Positions 53,355-61,717 of a stretch of DNA of 64,000 nt are shown here, in pieces. How positions within the stretch are numbered: position 1 is the stretch's first letter; the number at the start of each line of letters is the position of its first letter. Source of the stretch: Mesostigma viride (lineage: Eukaryota; Streptophyta; Mesostigmatophyceae; Mesostigmatales; Mesostigmataceae); NCBI GenBank assembly GCA_009746045.1, contig RPFO01000359.1, positions 654,662 to 718,661 of the forward strand. The letters are read 5' to 3'. Below the pieces are notes generated by a model, which worked only from the letters and a program-made list of their open reading frames with translations, did no database searches and was not told the origin of the DNA. Both the position numbers and the translations under genes were made by a program.

Positions 53355-55577
53355 ATACAAGAGCGACCCCGCCCGCTACGCCCGCCTCAAAGCCGATTAC
53401 CACTCGGCCATCCGGCAGGCGACCAAGGAGCAGGAGGACCTTCATGTCCGCGAGTACTTCGCCCACCTCAAGGACCAGCACGGCAAGTACGCCTGGACCC
53501 GCCTGCGTCACGCCCAACGGCCCGCCGGCGGCGCGCAGCCGGCGCCGCGGACGCTCTCTGGCTCACCGCAGCAGCAGCTCAACCAGTGGTATTCCTCCCA
53601 GTCCCGGCTGCTCGGCGCCCCCCCGCCGCCTCCGCCGCTTGGCCCTCTGGCGGCCGCACGCCTGGCAGTAGCACCGGCGGACGTCCCTGCGCCGCCCACG
53701 CCACCCGCCGCTGAGCAGGACTACACGTACCCAGCCCTGACGGAACCCCTGGCCCACCCCAACGAGCTCCCGCCGTTCACCGAGCTCGAGCTGAGCACCG
53801 CCGCCAAGCAACTCCGCTTCTATGCTGCCGTTGGACCTGACCAGCTCCCAGCCCCGGTGATTAAGCTGACGGCGCTCACGGGGTTCCTGCTTGACGTCTG
53901 CAACCGGATCCTGCTTGCCGACGCGCCGCCGATTCCGGAGTGGCAGCACAGCTACCGTATTATGCTGTACAAAAACAAAGGTTCCCCTGACGACCCCGCC
54001 AACTACAGAGGAGTCTGCATCCAGAGCGCCGCACTTAAGTTGTTCATGCGCATGATCCTCAACCGCCTTCGTTCTGCTCTCGACTGTCACCTTGGGGAAA
54101 GTCAAATGGGCTTCCGTCCTGGGCGCAACACCGTCATGGCCATCTTCGTCGCGCGTCGCCTCTTCGAGGAAATCGCTCTCCTGCAACCTGGTGAGTTTCC
54201 CGCCATCCTGATCTTCGTCGACTTCATCAAGGCTTTTGATTCTGTCCTCTGGGACGCTCTATGGGCTGTACTTGCTCGCGCTCGCGTCCCCACTCCCCTG
54301 ATTACCGTCATCCGCACGCTGTATGAGGGGTCCACCACTTCGGTGCGCACTCAGCACGGCATAACCCCGCCCTGCCCACTGCAGACCGGCGTCTGGCAGG
54401 GTTGCGTCCTGTCGCCGTACCTGTTTCTTATTGTAGTGGATTATGTTATGCGCCAGGCACGTGCTCGCTTTGCTAGCATTGCAGGCCGTGCCCCTGGCCT
54501 AGCGATCACGAACGAGCTTGGGGAAGGGGGGCCGACTAACAAGCAGAATTTACTAGCTGACCTCATTTATGCCGACGACATCACGCTCATCGAGAAGCCG
54601 GAGTCTGCCCAACTTTGGCTGGACTGCCTGGCGCTCGAGGCTCGGGCGGTTGGTCTAGAAATCAGCCCCAAAACGGAGGCCCTGGCCCTCGGCATGGCAG
54701 GGCCCCCACCCACACTCCGCCTCTTAGACGATGCCGAGGTCAACTACCCTACTTCAGGCCGCTTCAAGCTGCTCGGCAGTTGGCTTCCTGACTGCGAGGA
54801 CGACATGACGACACGGATCGGCATGGCGTGGGCGCACCTCCATGACCACCGCCGCTGGTGGAGCAACCCCGCCCTACCCCGGATCGTCAAGCGTGACCTC
54901 TTCAAGGTCGTCATTCTGACGATCCTGACCTACGGCGCCGAGACGTGGACACTGATGCAGGAGCTGGAGCAACGACTCGACGGCGCCGTCACCAAGATGC
55001 TGCGCAAGGCCCTTAACATCCCCTTTGGTTTGCACATTAGTAATGAGGATTTGTACGCTGATTTGCCCTATGTTTCCCACATCATTAGGCACAGGCGCCT
55101 GGGCCTAGCCGGGCACCTGGCCCGCACAGATCAGGTAGATACATCAGATAGACTAGCTGGCACCAAGCCCGCCCAGCCTGGGCGATATGTCCTCACCTGG
55201 CGTGCCCCCGGCCGCGCGCGGCAGGGCCGCCACCCGTGGACTTTTCGTGATAGACTCGGCATGGACATGTGCTACACTAGACGTGACGGGCTCACCCCCG
55301 GGCAGCCTCCTGGTTTGTCTGTAATATGGAGGCAGATGGTGCGCAAGGATAGATGGCAAGTAGTGATGAAGGAGACCACCCCCAAGCCTGTGGGGGCTCC
55401 GCGTGTGACCAAGTATGGCATTCATAGCGATTCGGGCCGCGGTGCCCACACCCCTGTAACTAGGACCTAGATAGCTTATACCATCCATTCCATCCCATGT
55501 TCCCCTCCCACTGAGGACTTATGCTCACGTGACGCAGTCACGTGTCTATTAATTAATTAATTAATTAATACAAGAGC
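53355..55577 (+). mobile_element. LINE B: 5'-truncated L1-like element with target-site duplications
   Basis: ATACAAGAGC at 53355-53364 recurs at 55568-55577. The 2203 bp between them are the 3' half of a LINE: end of the endonuclease-RT linker, reverse transcriptase, C-terminal region, 3' UTR, the perfect palindrome CACGTGACGCAGTCACGTG at 55526-55544, and a (TTAA)n tail. The related unoccupied sequence at 60698-60710 (ATGCAAGAGC) confirms the boundary. It is a classic 5'-truncated retrotransposition product. Confidence 0.95.
53365..55470 (+). CDS. LINE B ORF2, reverse transcriptase and C-terminal part
   Basis: The frame is open from the insertion boundary to TAG at 55470, about 701 codons. 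The first ATG (53857) is internal, so the protein is 5'-truncated with no real start. Motifs are SYRIMLYKNKGSPDDPANYR, GFRPGRNTV, VDFIKAFDSV (first catalytic Asp), GVWQGCVLSPYLF and LIYADDITL (catalytic YADD). They are followed by the thumb and tail (LFKVVILTILTYGAETWTLM, GLAGHLARTDQVDTSD, GLSVIWRQMV). The intact frame implies recent insertion or constraint in the source. The endonuclease is missing; the related fragment at 2884-4050 shows what precedes it in this family. Confidence 0.92.
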   Translation, partial: DPARYARLKADYHSAIRQATKEQEDLHVREYFAHLKDQHGKYAWTRLRHAQRPAGGAQPAPRTLSGSPQQQLNQWYSSQSRLLGAPPPPPPLGPLAAARLAVAPADVPAPPTPPAAEQDYTYPALTEPLAHPNELPPFTELELSTAAKQLRFYAAVGPDQLPAPVIKLTALTGFLLDVCNRILLADAPPIPEWQHSYRIMLYKNKGSPDDPANYRGVCIQSAALKLFMRMILNRLRSALDCHLGESQMGFRPGRNTVMAIFVARRLFEEIALLQPGEFPAILIFVDFIKAFDSVLWDALWAVLARARVPTPLITVIRTLYEGSTTSVRTQHGITPPCPLQTGVWQGCVLSPYLFLIVVDYVMRQARARFASIAGRAPGLAITNELGEGGPTNKQNLLADLIYADDITLIEKPESAQLWLDCLALEARAVGLEISPKTEALALGMAGPPPTLRLLDDAEVNYPTSGRFKLLGSWLPDCEDDMTTRIGMAWAHLHDHRRWWSNPALPRIVKRDLFKVVILTILTYGAETWTLMQELEQRLDGAVTKMLRKALNIPFGLHISNEDLYADLPYVSHIIRHRRLGLAGHLARTDQVDTSDRLAGTKPAQPGRYVLTWRAPGRARQGRHPWTFRDRLGMDMCYTRRDGLTPGQPPGLSVIWRQMVRKDRWQVVMKETTPKPVGAPRVTKYGIHSDSGRGAHTPVTRT

Positions 55578-55785
55578 TATGGCATGGCTTCTCAGCAGAG
55601 AGTGACTCCCTGCATGGGCACAACATTACTAGATAAGGCTAGGCATCGTCTGGAGTGTGGCACATCATAGGCACACATGTACATGATTAAATAAAGCGCG
55701 GGGCTTAGCTGGGATAGTGCCTCTAGGAGGCGTACATGTACATGGCCACGGTCTATCTATTCTGCACTACTACTGCTGTATTCCC
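55578..55785 (-). other. 3' UTR of the ORF1 relic
   Basis: Noncoding sequence between LINE B and the minus-strand ORF1 relic. Its first ~50 bp match 60707-60760. No separate gene. Confidence 0.5.
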
Positions 55786-56346
55786 CTAAGCTGGGGCGTC
55801 TGGAGTCGCTGGGGCCGCGGGGGGGGGGGTCGCCTGCCAGGGCTTGTGGCCGACGTAGATGGCCGCCCCCTTCCAGTACACCGGCTGCCCCGCCTTGGTC
55901 TGCCGGAGCTGGAGGTAGGTCGGCCATAGCTCCCGTCGCCGTTGTTGCTGCGCCAGGGTAAAGTCGTCATCACTTGAGGGTGAAGAGAGTCTTCTCGAGC
56001 CGCTTGCGGCGTCTGAGAAAAGAAATCTTGTCCGCCGGGGTCTTAAAGGTGAGGAGGAGCGGGGGCGGCCCTGCCTTACCCCGCGCGCGGGGAAGGCGGT
56101 GGGCAGCCAGCTCGATCTCACCGTTAAGGCCCATGCGACCAAGGATTTCTCTCTCAAACGCACGCAAAAGCTTCTCGGAATTCTCACCTTCCTCCATCTT
56201 GAAGTTCTTGACAATGACGCTGAGGCTGCGCTTGGCGAGCTCGGCCTCCTCGCGGAGGTCAAGCGTCTGCCGTTGAAGCTGGGCTGCGACGGCGGAGGTG
56301 GTGGAGGTGGTATGTTGCTTAATGTCCATTTACCCAGAGGCCTCAA
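55786..56346 (-). pseudogene. ORF1 relic of a type-C LINE (element D), split by nested insertions
   Basis: From 56329 the minus strand reads MDIKQHTTSTTSAVAAQLQ, a coiled coil, an RRM-like part (SLSVIVKNFK ... PPPLLLTFKTPADKISFLRR) and then a stop at 55970. A second frame continues with DDDFTLAQQQRRRELWPTYL, then PVYWKGAAIYVGHKPW, and stops at 55786. The same order occurs in the intact ORF1 at 59203-60576, so one base change near 55972 broke the frame. Its 3' UTR continues at 55785-55578, 53354-53221 and 49303-49240, once the LINE B and 3.9-kb insertions are removed. The N-terminal half is absent. Confidence 0.8.
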
Positions 56347-58096
56347 TTGAGGCCTTTTGGCTCAATTGAGGCCTTTTTCACCAAGGTCACATGGGGACGG
56401 TAATTTTGGCGGGAAGGACCGGTCCTATGGGTCGTCCGGCCCCAGTGGCGCGAATCTGGTATATGTGCTGAGCGTCCTGACCCGTTGGGGTCGACAGGGG
56501 TCGACGGTTACTGAAAGATATGTGAGGTGGAAAAGTACCTATTTTGGCCACTTTCGTGCAACCGGACGACGAATTTTCACGAATGCACGACCATGGCGGC
56601 CTCGAGTAAAATAGACCGTATGGCCACGTTCGTGCATCATTTCGACCAGTAAGGAGCTCGTTGGGTAGATAATTTATCCGTGAAGCTAGCCCGATCGCTA
56701 AATGGGTCAAAAGTCAATTTCTAAATTCGTGGGGTCGTTATTTGTGTGCTGAATGCCAGGTTAGTGAAATTCAGCTGGGGCGTAATTGGCGTTGATAATG
56801 CGCCTGCCAGCAGGCCGGTGCTTCGATATGCTGGGAAGAGACTAGCGGAACGGCGGGGGGGGATGTTGGGGCAGCCGTGACTAAAGGGGCACTGGCTATT
56901 TTCGAGCCTTTTGGCGTGGATCCGTAGGTAGAGGAAGGGGTGTTTTTAGCTAGGAAAAACTGGGATGCGGACAATAAACGCGCGCGCGCCCCCAGCTATG
57001 GGAGCGCCATTATGCGAACAGCGCTGGTGAGGCCGCTGCAGCCGCTTTCATACGTCAATGGACGACGCATGGAGCGTCTGTCCGGCCAGATTTGCGGGCT
57101 GCATCGCTTCCGGACAACTTGAAAACGCCGAGCTTGAACAGCTTTTCTAATGCAGCCACGTTCAGCGCCAGCGCATATGCGTGCCTAGTGATCCCGGGTG
57201 TGAGGGGTGTGAAAGGTAAGTGCGTCCTGGTGGTAGTAAGGTAATGGCATCGATTTGCTTGTGATATCGTCAGTTTTTAGCTGCCTATCGGCGCCTAGTG
57301 CCGATGTGACGTAAGGCAGGTTACAGTACTTCGTGCAGTGCTCTGCGGCTGGCCCCCGCCTTATAGACGTGTTTGCTTTCCATAAGAAGCATGGCAGTTC
57401 CTGCCATGCTGGCCATGTCTCAGGCAACCCTTGCAAAGCCCGAAATCAAGCTAAGAGGTCTAGTAGGCTGTGCAAATGTTGTCCAGTTATGCTTGTATAT
57501 CTTGCCATGTGCTGTTCATCTGCTGCCGCGGCAGCAAACCCCTGTCATAATATACCGTAACAACCTAGATATTGGGGCTATGTGAGTGAAGCTACGCGCT
57601 TGGAAGGTCACACCTATCATTATAATGCATGATCCTTGTGCGTGTTTGTAATAGAGGCTTTGGATTCCTCATGGTTACGTGCAATACCCATGGCAGGCTA
57701 TTGCTGCCTGCAGTGCTGCGCGACAGCCCCGGCCGTGCAAGTGTGTGTGAGGGGTCCCTTGGGGAGCATGCCATGTCATGCCATGCTTACCATGTCGTGG
57801 GGGAACCTCGTAAGGTCCAAAAGACACGTTACATGCAGATGGAACTGAGTACTGACGCCTTTTGGTCGCTTGTATCTATGGTCATGTTGTGTTGATGGTG
57901 CCGTCGCAGCGACAACCTGTTTTATAAAATCATAATTAAATATGTATTAGGGCTATATGACTGATGTTAAGTGCTGGGAACCCCGAAACAATCATAATAA
58001 TGCATGGCCTTCACTCATATTTGGAATAAAGTTTGTTGGCTCATTGTAATTACATGCAACACCCAATTTATGAAAAGGCCTCAATTGAGGCCTTTT
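56338..58096. repeat. Inverted repeat arms with perfect palindromes, 1.7 kb apart
   Basis: AGGCCTCAATTGAGGCCT, an 18-bp perfect palindrome, occurs at 56338-56355 and 58076-58093, with a partial copy at 56359-56373. Just outside, TGCTTAATGTC (56316-56326) is mirrored by GACATTAAGCA (58109-58119). The arms could bound a 1.76-kb foldback or inverted-repeat element. No gene is recognised in the interior (56378-58075) apart from short frames without motifs. Confidence 0.7.
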
Positions 58097-58097
58097 T

Positions 58098-58368
58098 CCA
58101 GGTAGATAGACATTAAGCATGTCCGCCCAGGTGGTGATGGGAGGAGCATCGCCGGCCAGGCAGCAACTCATGCGCTTGATATAAGTCTAGCTTGACAAGC
58201 TTGATAGGTCACATGCAACTGGCATGTAGCTTAGTAGAGGCGGATACTCGATCGTTGGATGACGGGTTAATTTAAGAGAGTGAGCACTTGCATGTCATGT
58301 GCGCATATAAAGGCATCACTCACTTAACATAAAGGCATGCCAAAAAATAATAATAATTTAAAAGCCAT
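58098..58368. other. No gene recognised
   Basis: AT-rich spacer leading into type-C LINE 3' sequence (CATATGCCCCTTCTCAGG). Nothing coding was seen. Confidence 0.5.
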
Positions 58369-58454
58369 ATGCCCCTTCTCAGGGATATGCTCACGTGACG
58401 CAGTCACGTGTCTATTAATTAATTAATTAATTAATGCCCCTTCTCAGGGATATG
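58369..58454 (+). mobile_element. Micro-insertion: 44-bp LINE B 3' end with 21-bp target-site duplication
   Basis: A 21-bp sequence (ATGCCCCTTC...GGATATG) at 58369-58389 is repeated exactly at 58434-58454. Between them are 44 bp: the last bases of LINE B (CTCACGTGACGCAGTCACGT...) and its (TTAA)n tail. The target is the 3' UTR of a type-C LINE relic, which resumes after the insertion (GTGCTAC...CTCCCAACGGAG) and has its own (TTAA)n tail at 58482-58580. Confidence 0.9.
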
Positions 58455-58600
58455 TGCTACCTGTACTCCCAACGGAGATATATTAATTAATTAATTAATT
58501 AATTAATTAATTAATTAATTAATTAATTAATTAATAATTAATTAATTAATTAATTAATTAATTAATTAATAATTAATTAGGAACATTACTCCTCGTTTTC
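58455..58600 (+). repeat. Type-C LINE terminus and long (TTAA)n tail
   Basis: GTGCTACCTGTACTCCCAAC, the CTCC-CAAC-GGAG hairpin, then about 100 bp of TTAATTAA interrupted by two TAATAA steps, then GGAACATTACTCC. This is the end of a plus-strand type-C relic, tail to tail with minus-strand element D sequence that starts near 58655. Confidence 0.75.
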
Positions 58601-58775
58601 CGCGGACCGGCCCACTAAACGCAAATGGTTTTCACCTTTGCCGCGTGCCAAATCAGAAAATAACTGCGTTGGGAGTGTATGTAGCACATATCCCAGAGAA
58701 AGGGCATATGGCTTTTAATACATTCTAAGCTACTTCCTGCAAGGGTCCACGGGAATGTAAACAACACTTGCTCTT

Positions 58776-60616
58776 GGTGTCCCAATTAATTAATTAATTA
58801 AACTCGTGCTCCCGTTGGGGAGTCACGGAGCACCGAAGTGCTTTTAATCCCTGTGTGTGCACTACAGGAGAAAGGGCAGAGACCCCCAGTCTCCTTCATG
58901 CCAAAGGCATGCCACAGCTGCAATCGGGCGCGGCTAGCTAAAAGGACAGGCTAACGATCCGGCAAACTGTGGGTGCAATAAGACCCATGTGAGCATGTCA
59001 TAGCAAGGAGCGTGGGCAAGTAATCTGAACATAGCCAGGGCGTAGCATGGCTGTACTAGAACTAGGCTAAGGCTATGGCTGGTTGTGTACCGTGCGTTGG
59101 CGGCACGTGACTAGGTTTGTTGGCACAGCTAGGCAAACATTCTAGGCATGGCTGCCTTAGCGACAGTGACTCCAATGGTTACAAGCTAGGGCTATTGCTA
59201 TTCTAGCCCGCTGGGGGCGTCCACATCTTGTGGTTGATCATCAGGTCCCCGCCCCTCCAGTACACCTTGGGCTTCTGGGGGTCCTGCTTATGGCGGAGGT
59301 ATTCCGGCCACAGGTCGCGTCGCTGCTGTTGCTGAGCGGGGGTTAGGTCGTCATCCAGCGTCCAGGTGAGGTCGTGCAACCGCTTGCGACGAGAGAGGAA
59401 CCGCTGCTTATCCTCAGGGGAGATGAAGGTGAGCAGGACTGGTGGGGTGGCCGCCTTGTCCCGTGAGTGGGGAAGGCGGTGGCACCCACGCAGTTCTACC
59501 TCACCTACCAGGCCCATGAGGGTAAGAAGCTGTTTCTTGATCTCGTCAGCAAGGGAGGTTGACGTCTCACCTGGCTTCTGGGGGAAGCGACGTAGCACCA
59601 CTCGGCACTCGCGGCGAGCGCGATCGGTGACCTCCCGTTGCTGGGCCTGGCGGTGGTCCTCCAGCTCCTGGAGCTTCGTGGCGATGGCGTCGGTGGTGGA
59701 GGCGGTCGCTGTCCGCAGCAGGTCCGCGTAGGAGAGCGGGAGGTCACCAGCATCCTGCCGGGGTGGCTGGGAGGCAATGGTGGCCGTCTGCTCCGCTAGC
59801 TTTGGGACCTGTGTGGCCAGGGCCTCGGTGTGGGCGGTGATGGCCTCAAGCTTCTTCATGAGCACGCCGCACTTGCCTTCCACCTGGTTAAGGCGAGAGA
59901 CAAGTGCAGCATGCGTTTCCGAAGCCTGCGCCGCGGTGTGTAGCGCCGTGAACTGTGGTTGTAGCTTGTGGACGACCTTGGTTTCCACGTTGGAGACCCG
60001 GGCCTCGACCGTGTTGAGCGTGGTGTTCAGCGAGGTCATCTTCTCGGCCAGCGGCCAGGTCACGTGCTCCTCCAGCACTGCGCGGATGTCATCCTTGCAG
60101 AGGGAGGAAGCCGATGGGGCTGCCGGCTGTGCGGGGGCTGGGGCGTTGAGTGCGTTCCAAAGTTCTCTGTGGATGGCGCCGAAGCTGCGCTGGTAGTAGC
60201 TGGTCAAGATAGACTCGCGTTGGCGGGATTCGGCACAGGTGTAGAGCCAGGACGTGTCGCGGTAGTCGATAGCCGCCCTCCCTCTCCAGGGCACAAAGAG
60301 CTTCCGCTCCTGTGTGAGGAACTGGAGAACTTCGACGACTTCCTGCGGCGACAGCTGCTGCCACTCGAGGAGGGAGAACATTCCGTCGCCGGGCAAGAAT
60401 TTGCTCCATTTGTGGCGATCGTGGCATGGTTTCTTGGGCTCAGGCGAGGCGCTTGGCGAGGGTTTGGCGGGTAAGCCTGGCGGCTGAACAATGGCGAGGG
60501 CGAGAGGGTTGGGCTGGGCGCTGGGAAGCTGTGCCAGCTCCTTTTCCAGCCCTCGTTTTGCTTTGGTAGTCGTCATAGCTGGTCACGTGCGTAACTTTGT
60601 CTATACGGTGTCCCAA
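58776..60616 (-). mobile_element. ORF1-only non-autonomous LINE (HAL1-like) with 10-bp target-site duplication
   Basis: GGTGTCCCAA at 58776-58785 recurs exactly at 60607-60616. The 1821 bp between them, read on the minus strand, are a 30-nt leader, a complete ORF1, a ~360-bp 3' UTR, the LINE A terminus (CTCCGTGACTCCCCAACGGG) and a (TTAA)n tail. No ORF2 is present. Simple 5' truncation removes ORF1 and keeps ORF2, so this structure must come from an internally deleted source that moved using another element's reverse transcriptase. Mammalian HAL1 elements have the same layout. Confidence 0.92.
59203..60576 (-). CDS. ORF1 protein of the HAL1-like element
   Basis: Intact frame of 457 residues from ATG at 60576, only 30 nt inside the element. 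Residues 1-165 hold a basic/proline-rich start and an unrecognised conserved-looking part (KWSKFLPGDGMFSLLEWQQL). About 170-320 is a long coiled coil (LNTTLNTVEARVSNVETKVV, SRLNQVEGKCGVLMKKLEAI). An RRM-like domain spans about 322-407 (ECRVVLRRFPQKPGE ... PPVLLTFISPEDKQRFLSRR), and a C-terminal domain 408-457 (DDDLTPAQQQQRRDLWPEYL ... VYWRGGDLMINHKMW). This is the coiled coil-RRM-CTD order of L1 ORF1p, a trimeric RNA-binding chaperone. An open frame in a non-autonomous copy suggests the protein is kept functional or the insertion is young. Confidence 0.9.
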   Translation of the reverse strand: MTTTKAKRGLEKELAQLPSAQPNPLALAIVQPPGLPAKPSPSASPEPKKPCHDRHKWSKFLPGDGMFSLLEWQQLSPQEVVEVLQFLTQERKLFVPWRGRAAIDYRDTSWLYTCAESRQRESILTSYYQRSFGAIHRELWNALNAPAPAQPAAPSASSLCKDDIRAVLEEHVTWPLAEKMTSLNTTLNTVEARVSNVETKVVHKLQPQFTALHTAAQASETHAALVSRLNQVEGKCGVLMKKLEAITAHTEALATQVPKLAEQTATIASQPPRQDAGDLPLSYADLLRTATASTTDAIATKLQELEDHRQAQQREVTDRARRECRVVLRRFPQKPGETSTSLADEIKKQLLTLMGLVGEVELRGCHRLPHSRDKAATPPVLLTFISPEDKQRFLSRRKRLHDLTWTLDDDLTPAQQQQRRDLWPEYLRHKQDPQKPKVYWRGGDLMINHKMWTPPAG

Positions 60617-61393
60617 GCTAGGCACCTGCACCCCCATGATCTATCAAGCTATGCCCAGCTTAGGGGGATTTAGCCTGTCATGGGGGGGAAGATCATCATG
60701 GCTATGCAAGAGCTAGGGCATGGCTTCTTGAGCAGCAGAGTGTGACTCTCTGTATAGGCAGGGCTGAGCTAATTCTTAATGCAGCATCCATGGGGGTCCC
60801 ATTATATCTGGTTGTCTCTTTGATATATAGGCAGGGCGTGGCTAAATTCTTAAGGGGAGGTGGCACCCCCAAACCCAAAAAATCTGACATATGCTAATAT
60901 CACTTGAAATTCATTTGCACAATGCTGAATTATGATTGGGGGCACTAAATAACATCTCTAGTGAGTTGTCCATGCACTTGTTGGGGGTACTACCCCCATA
61001 TATACGCCAATAATGCGCTATAAATAGCAAAAGACGCTAATTAGGGCTGAGTATGCCCCAGCCAATGCACTTATTTGTTGGCTACCAAAAATCAAGGTCA
61101 TATAGTTCCCTGAGTTTGTAGCTTGCTGAGCTATTTACATCATGGAAATGGCAAAACCTTGAACAGTTATTAATTTTCCCGCAAAACAGGTCATTTTTTA
61201 CCGGACATTGGGAATAAACATATCATAAACACTTCCGATAAGGCCACAAAATCAACAAAAATTCCGGCTAACAGGGGGACAGCAGTGTTCCAAGTCCCAG
61301 GTCATTCCGACAAGTCTAGCTCAAGTTATTGCGTCAGACGTGTTTTCAAAAAAATGCCCGCTAAAACAGAAAATGTCACTATATCAGCCCTTG

Positions 61394-61456
61394 TAAGCAT
61401 CCGTGACTCCCCAACGGGAGCACGAGTTTAATTAATTAATTAATTAATTAAGCATC
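61394..61456 (+). mobile_element. Micro-insertion: 47-bp LINE A 3' end in the PHD exon
   Basis: TAAGCATC at 61394-61401 recurs at 61449-61456. The 47 bp between them are CGTGACTCCCCAACGGGAGC, ACGAGT and a (TTAA)n tail. Copy 1 of the host element has a single TAAGCATC at 46770-46777: a direct empty-site control. The insertion postdates the duplication of the TTAA element. Confidence 0.95.
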
Positions 61457-61717
61457 CTGCACAAGGCAGGCAGGGCAAAACCACTCCCCCTTGGGCTCCT
61501 TAGTCAACGGGGGGTCAGCGCAGCACCCATGCAGTCCTCCCTTGCACCCGAATGTGCTGCACAGCAGGAAAGGGACACCGTCAATTTCATCCGGGGAAGC
61601 ACATGCAAGGCAAGGAATATTATCAACATCATTCTCATCATCACTACTACCTTCCCCATCGTCCCCCTGCCCCTCCCTTTGCATCACGTCGTGGCAGCCA
61701 CCCTTAACACAGGTCAT
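61448..61717 (-). CDS. PHD-finger exon in copy 2, C-terminus cut by a LINE tail
   Basis: Minus frame: an acidic linker (GQGDDGEGSSDDENDVD), then a full PHD finger with CLAC, LLC...GC, LHGCC and WFCPAC supplying the Cys4-His-Cys3 zinc ligands. PHD fingers usually read histone H3 tails. The frame then reads LVQDA and stops in the inserted TTAA tail, whereas copy 1 reads LVQDAYKG-stop. The three lost residues lie outside the finger. The ATG at 61717 may be internal, since this is probably the last exon of a longer gene. Confidence 0.75.
   Translation of the reverse strand: MTCVKGGCHDVMQREGQGDDGEGSSDDENDVDNIPCLACASPDEIDGVPFLLCSTFGCKGGLHGCCADPPLTKEPKGEWFCPACLVQDA

Larger units (their letters stand above)
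58655..60830 (-). mobile_element. Element D (type-C LINE 3' UTR) relic, second locus
   Basis: 58655-58785 plus 60607-60760 correspond, piece by piece, to 49240-49307, 53217-53364 and 55568-55620 at the other locus (GTTGGGAGTGTATGTAGCAC, GCTACTTCCTGCAAGGGT, AAGATCATCATGGCTAT). The relic is interrupted by the ORF1-only element. The two loci act as each other's empty sites. Confidence 0.75.

Noticed and set aside
59777-60474. Plus-strand frames opposite the ORF1 gene
   Set aside because: Antisense shadows of the 457-codon ORF1, which has the recognisable coiled coil, RRM-like and C-terminal domains.
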